Shown one piece after another: positions 59,560-64,000 of a stretch of 64,000 nt of DNA (position 1 is the stretch's first letter; each line of letters begins with the position of its first letter). The notes below the pieces were generated by a model, which was not told the origin of the DNA, did not search any database, and was given only the letters and a program-made list of their open reading frames with translations. The position numbers and the translations under genes are program-made. The stretch lies in the NCBI GenBank assembly GCA_007922305.1, contig ML677373.1, positions 10,776,127 through 10,840,126 of the forward strand. The letters are read 5' to 3'. Source of the stretch: Dermatemys mawii (Eukaryota; Chordata; Testudines; Dermatemydidae).

Positions 59560-59646
59560 TCTTATGAGAGGCAATCACCAGCCGCTGGGCAAACTCGGAC
59601 ACTTCCTCCAGCGAATTCACTCCAACCTTCTTAGTTTTGTTGATGG
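59560..59646 (-). CDS. Putative internal exon of an unidentified gene (exon A)
   Basis: An 87-base open segment flanked by good splice signals: a pyrimidine-rich acceptor ending TGTTTAG and a GTACGT donor (59554-59559). It reads as two bases of a split codon, 28 codons, and one trailing base. The peptide is INKTKKVGVNSLEEVSEFAQ followed by RLVIASHK. Composition is protein-like (charged N-terminal half, then helix-forming residues) and unlike the CR1 frames nearby. The trailing A joins the first two bases of the segment at 59291-59417 to make Arg, so the pair is phase-compatible. I do not recognise the protein. It does not match MGAT5B. It could be a real small gene, an alternative upstream exon, or a chance ORF. 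Confidence 0.45.
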
Positions 59647-62600
59647 CTAAACAGTGAAGAGGCAGGTTGCAGGGGCTTCTGAGATGCTTAAATGCAGCAC
59701 TGTGGACATCAGAAATGTTCCATATGCTGCTCTCAGGCAGTGGCAGCTTCCAGGAATGCTGCCCCTGGAGGCTGTACATTACAGCTTGAAATGCAACCAG
59801 ACCCATCTTTGCTGAGATTTCCAGCCATTTCTGTTCGTAGCCAAAAGCACAACATAGTCCCCGGGGCAGATCCTCCGTGGATGTACATTGATACAACTCT
59901 GCTGGCTTCAGTGGAGCTATGCACATTGACACCAGCTGGGAATCTGGCCCCAATGTCTTCCCAGCCTGAGGTGGAAAGCGCTGGGGCCCCACACTGCTTG
60001 GGGTCATTATACAATTCACGGCACTTTTTCCACCAAAGCAGAGGTGAAAACACTATTGTGTGGCCCCAGTTCCAGTCTGATCAATGACCTACCAACCGAA
60101 AACCCCTCCACTAGTGTTAACAGGAGAAGTCCTATCCTAAGGTGCTAATTACCCTGGTCATCTACCACATGAACTAAAAGCCAACTGGCTGTTAGCTAAG
60201 ACTCATTTTCTCTCCCTAAGTGGTCTCGGTGCCACAAGATGGGACAGAACACCACACCCAGGAGGTGTGTGGGTTACCTTAGCACAATCTGTGCATCATC
60301 ATCTCTTAAAATGATCACTGTGCTGGTGCAATGCACCAGGTTAACCTCCCCACACAGGTGTTCACTGCATAGCTATGCACTGCGCAGACAACGGCAGCCT
60401 GAGATTCCCCATCCCACAACATCCCACCAATGTGCATGGCCTCTGATCCTCAGAAGAGGGGATAGCGCTGTCTCCATGGCCCATTCAATTCTTGGCTTCT
60501 CTGCAGAGACAGCCCGTGTGGGAGTCAATGAGTGCCAACTGCGACGGTGTTTCTCACAACATGGGCATCTATCCAAGAGAAGTTGGACTGAGCCCAGCAA
60601 TTCATCCCACCAAACAACGATCAGATCATAATGACTTTCAGGCATTACTGACCCAGGATAGGTTTTATTATTGTTCTTAGGAGCTGATGCTCTAGTGCAG
60701 CTGGGAGTCAGAGAGAGCACCGAGGCCTTGGAGAGAAAGGGAAGCATGGGTCTAACTGGCTCACAACACAGGCAGCCTCTCATCCCACCTCCTCTCTGTC
60801 CCAAATCTCCCCTGAGGTGTGATTCAGTTTCCAGAGTACTGGCACTTTCCCTGGCAGACACCCAACAGGTACATGTTACACAGGTAGGTGTTTGTGTTAC
60901 GGGCAGGGATACTGCTGGGTAAATGCTACCCTATTGTTTTAGCATTATTAAAGTTAGAACTATCAGCACACAGCAGCTCCCCTTTAGAAAACCTGGCCCT
61001 GTGTAGTATTGTGCAGAGAATCAACAGGGATGTGCAAAGCCTGGAAGTAAGGAGATAAAATGCACTGGGCCTTGTGCCACTAGTAAATAGAGTTTACAAC
61101 TCAATGAGGTCACAGGTGAGCTGAGGTTGCTCAGGTCTTAGCCTGCTCCCATTTGTCCAGAGCTTAAAACTAGAGTATGATCCATCACTGTTGGCAGCCT
61201 GTGCTCATGAGAGGCTCATAGGTGGAGTGTTGACTTGGGGGTCTCAGCAAGACAGTCCCCTGGAGAGATACGGTCTGCATTTATGTTGGGGAGGGAAGGG
61301 GCATAGTGTAAGAACTTGGGCGGTGTACAAGAAAGCATGATGCCAACATGACTACCTTGTGCCAGGGATTCCTTTCTAGCACTACACAGTATCTAGCTAT
61401 AAAAATGAACCCAGCCCCAGGGCTCCGGGGGGCAGCAGGACAAGATCTAGTCTCCATTCCTCCCATGTCTAGTCCCAGTGGAGCTGTCCAAATCAAGCAA
61501 CCAGGAGGCTGGATTCTGCTCTCCACAATACCAGTGAAAATCCAGAGTAATGCTACTGAAGTCAATGAATTCACACCAGTATGACTGAAGGAAGAATCTG
61601 GCTTGGGATGCTGAAAGTCAGGAGAACAAGGTGACCAACTGGGGTATGGTGTAGGTCAGGGTGCAGAGGAACTAGCAGAACAGGGTGGAGGAGGGCTCAG
61701 AACAAGAACACAGGACATTTGGTCAGTCTGCATTTTTGGTGCATTGGAACAGCAGCAGTAGGGAGGGATTTAAAATTGGAAGAGCAGAAATTTTCATAGC
61801 TGGTGTCAAGGTGCATTAACAGTCCAGAACCAAGTTATCAGGAGAACTACAGTGTAGGTCAGGATGGAGTTGCAAATTAGCAGTGCTCCAGTGGGGACTC
61901 AGAACTGGAGCAGTAGAAGTGCTGAGATACAATAACCAAAGCAGGGGCATACAGAACCAGGCTAGAAGCAGCACAGATGTGCAACAGCAGAACTGTTCAA
62001 AGGGGGTTTGCTCAACTCCTGTCACATGCCCAGTTGCTTGTTTTGACTAGCATTAGAAAAAAAATCCCTGGGACTCCTGCTTTGACAAAGGCAGCTGTGG
62101 TTCCCAGCACAGTACTTTTATTTTTGAGAGCACCTGTCTGTCTCCGCGTCTCTGTAGGAATTTTGATTTCAGAGTGAAAGGGGTATAAAAGCAGAAAGTC
62201 CATTAACATCCCTGCTGGCCTTAGAGTGGCAGTTGCTGATAGCAACGTGATGGAAATACCATTTGAGTTTTTTACGAGCTATAGAAAATCAATTAATTGA
62301 TTTAATCATTCCCATGGAATTGTTGCTTATTGAAATAATGAACTGCCCCAGGCCAGATGACGAAGATTCCTCTTTCCTCCCTGCTGCTGGCAGAAAGTGC
62401 TTTCCTCCGAAGATGTTTCTGTGGGGAAGTGCTGCAGCTACAACTGCCAAAGGAGCTGTGCAATAGGTGGGAGATGTGTGTGACTGATACCCACGAGGAC
62501 AGAGTGAAGGGTGTGATTCAGAGCTGTAGAAACCACTGTCCAGTAAGCCTCTAAGAGCTATCCCTCTCCCACAGCACACCACAGATGGTACTAATAGCAC

Positions 62601-63279
62601 TTTGCCTGTATATGACACCTTTCACCTCCAAGCACTTTCCAAGCCATAGGCCCAGGGCTGAAGTCCTTGCAGTCATGGAAGGCAGTGAATAAGAACTGAG
62701 TAAACACGGCAAGGCAGAGCACAGCTGGTTCTGCGCAGGTTTAGAAGTAGGGAAAGGGCACCAGACATTTGTCCTCCTCTTGCGTGCCTCTGCAGGGGCC
62801 AGTCACCATTGTAAGTAGTATTCCAGGTATTTGCACTGCCAGCTATCACAAAGGAGATGGTAAGGGGATGGCCTCAAGCCATCCTTTCTGTCTGTGCCGG
62901 CCAGCGAAGCTCAATAGGACTGGGGAAAGCACATGTTGCACCCTTTGAAATGATAACAAATCTATGACACTGAGGAAGTGCTCCTTTCACCCTCCAGGAC
63001 AGTTCTCACAGAGTCAGACAGAACTGCTCCAGGGGCTCTTCAAACAAACACATGCACATACTTAACAAACGCAATGGATTAAAGCCCCAAACTGGGCCTG
63101 GGTTAGGATTTCCTGCTTCAGGCCCACAGATCAACCATTTCACCACATAAGTGAACCCACCTCTTGAGTGGGGCGCAGCAGCTGTTTTAGAGCTTACGGC
63201 ACCATGCTGCCACAGCTTAGCCCCGCAAGTGAAGATGCAGGTCATATCCACTTGATCTGCAAGGGGAATTCAGGGAGGC

Positions 63280-63400
63280 TGAAGTCACAGATTCTGAGGC
63301 CAGAAGGAACCAGTGTGATCATCTAGTCTGACCTCCCATTTAACACAGGCCATAGAGGTTCCCCAAAAGAATTCCTAGTGTGTGTGTAGAATGTAATGAT
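63280..63400 (-). repeat. CR1 LINE 3' fragment
   Basis: Plus-strand text ttctgaggccagaaggaacc, gtgatcatctagtctgacct and ttccccaaaagaattcc is the reverse of a CR1 3' end. Confidence 0.75.
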
Positions 63401-64000
63401 CGGAGCTGAAGTTTTGGCTAGGATGCTAGAATAGCTGTAAGTGAGATTTTTTTTTCCCCCATCCCAATTTGCTGACACCCGTTTTGGACACTTGCATTAA
63501 CACTTCTACTCTTTGGAGAAGGACAGTGGGATTTTTAACTCTGAAAAGTGACTGCGCAGAAGGGCATCTCTGGACTCAGTAGCCTGCTCTCTGCGCACAT
63601 TCAGTCTTAATTGCTATTTTAGTGATAGAGACAAGATATCACTACTTTTTACTCCTGTTAGCCCTTCAGAGCCAGGGTAGAGAGTCTGTTAGAGAGTGAC
63701 CTGTTAGTTCTTCTTGTGCAGCCTTAACAGAATTGTGCATTATGCTCCCATCATTTATATGAGCAGTGGACAAAACCTTCCATTGGTGTAAATCGGCATT
63801 GCCCCACTGAAGTCAACTGAGCTATGCAAATTTACGGCATCTTAGGATCTGGCCCAATCTGTTTGCATGGGTCCCTAACCTGAAGACAATGGAGATGTAC
63901 TTGGCTGCAGACCCTTTAGAAAGATGACGATGTAGGCGATGAAGAGAGTCCGGTTTGGCTCTGGGAGACCAAGTTGAGACTGCAGGGCTAGCAGTTAGAG

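Larger units (their letters stand above)
39968..64000. other. Upstream intron of MGAT5B and/or intergenic sequence
   Basis: The exon at 39823-39967 begins mid-codon, so at least one coding exon must lie upstream on the minus strand. I could not find the exon for the cytoplasmic tail and Golgi anchor anywhere in this stretch. It may be unrecognised or lie beyond 64000. Content: CR1 fragments, a composite tRNA/CR1 SINE, MIR-like copies, a G-rich minisatellite, nested TIR elements and an unnamed exon pair at 59291-59646. 41100-43250, 43500-45200, 46500-49500, 49700-52480 and 60400-63270 otherwise contain nothing I can name. Confidence 0.6.

Noticed and set aside
1..64000. An operon-like, CRISPR, phage or toxin system
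   Set aside because: The sequence is vertebrate intronic and repeat DNA, and none of these structures is present on either strand as far as I can read it.

Overview
The window looks like nuclear DNA from a turtle or a close sauropsid relative. The evidence is one vertebrate spliced gene with long introns, many 5'-truncated CR1 LINE copies, CR1-tailed and MIR-like SINEs, and several non-autonomous hAT-type and Tigger-type DNA transposons with intact target-site duplications. There are no bacterial-style operons, no CRISPR array and no long intact ORFs other than repeat-derived ones. A short run of Ns (25778-25787) shows this is a draft assembly.

The main gene is MGAT5B (GnT-Vb/GnT-IX) on the minus strand. 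Six consecutive internal coding exons are visible, in transcript order 39967-39823, 22145-22033, 15265-15192, 13147-12977, 11724-11560 and 10721-10552. They total 838 coding bases (about 279 codons). All have GT-AG borders and all five junction phases agree. They encode the lumenal stem and the first part of the GT18 glycosyltransferase region. The N-terminal exon with the cytoplasmic tail and Golgi anchor, and the C-terminal catalytic exons, were not found. The latter should lie beyond position 1, because transcription runs toward low coordinates.

Layout: 1-10551 is the start of the next (3') intron, with a foldback SINE, a TIR element and a dead CR1 reverse transcriptase. 10552-15265 holds four clustered exons. 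15266-22032 is an intron with a solo LTR nested in an older element, a GC-rich hAT element and a Tigger-like MITE. 22146-39822 is a 17.7 kb intron with CR1 copies, a hAT nested in CR1, and a GC-rich TIR element carrying the assembly gap. 39968-64000 is upstream intron and/or intergenic sequence, with CR1 fragments, a tRNA-Arg/CR1 composite SINE, a G-rich minisatellite and a hAT nested in another TIR element. It also holds two mutually phase-compatible exon-like segments (59646-59560 and 59417-59291) of a gene I cannot name.

I see no previously undescribed multi-gene system. The points most worth a second look are the unnamed exon pair, the foldback SINE, the composite tRNA-CR1 SINE, the nested transposons and the minisatellite.
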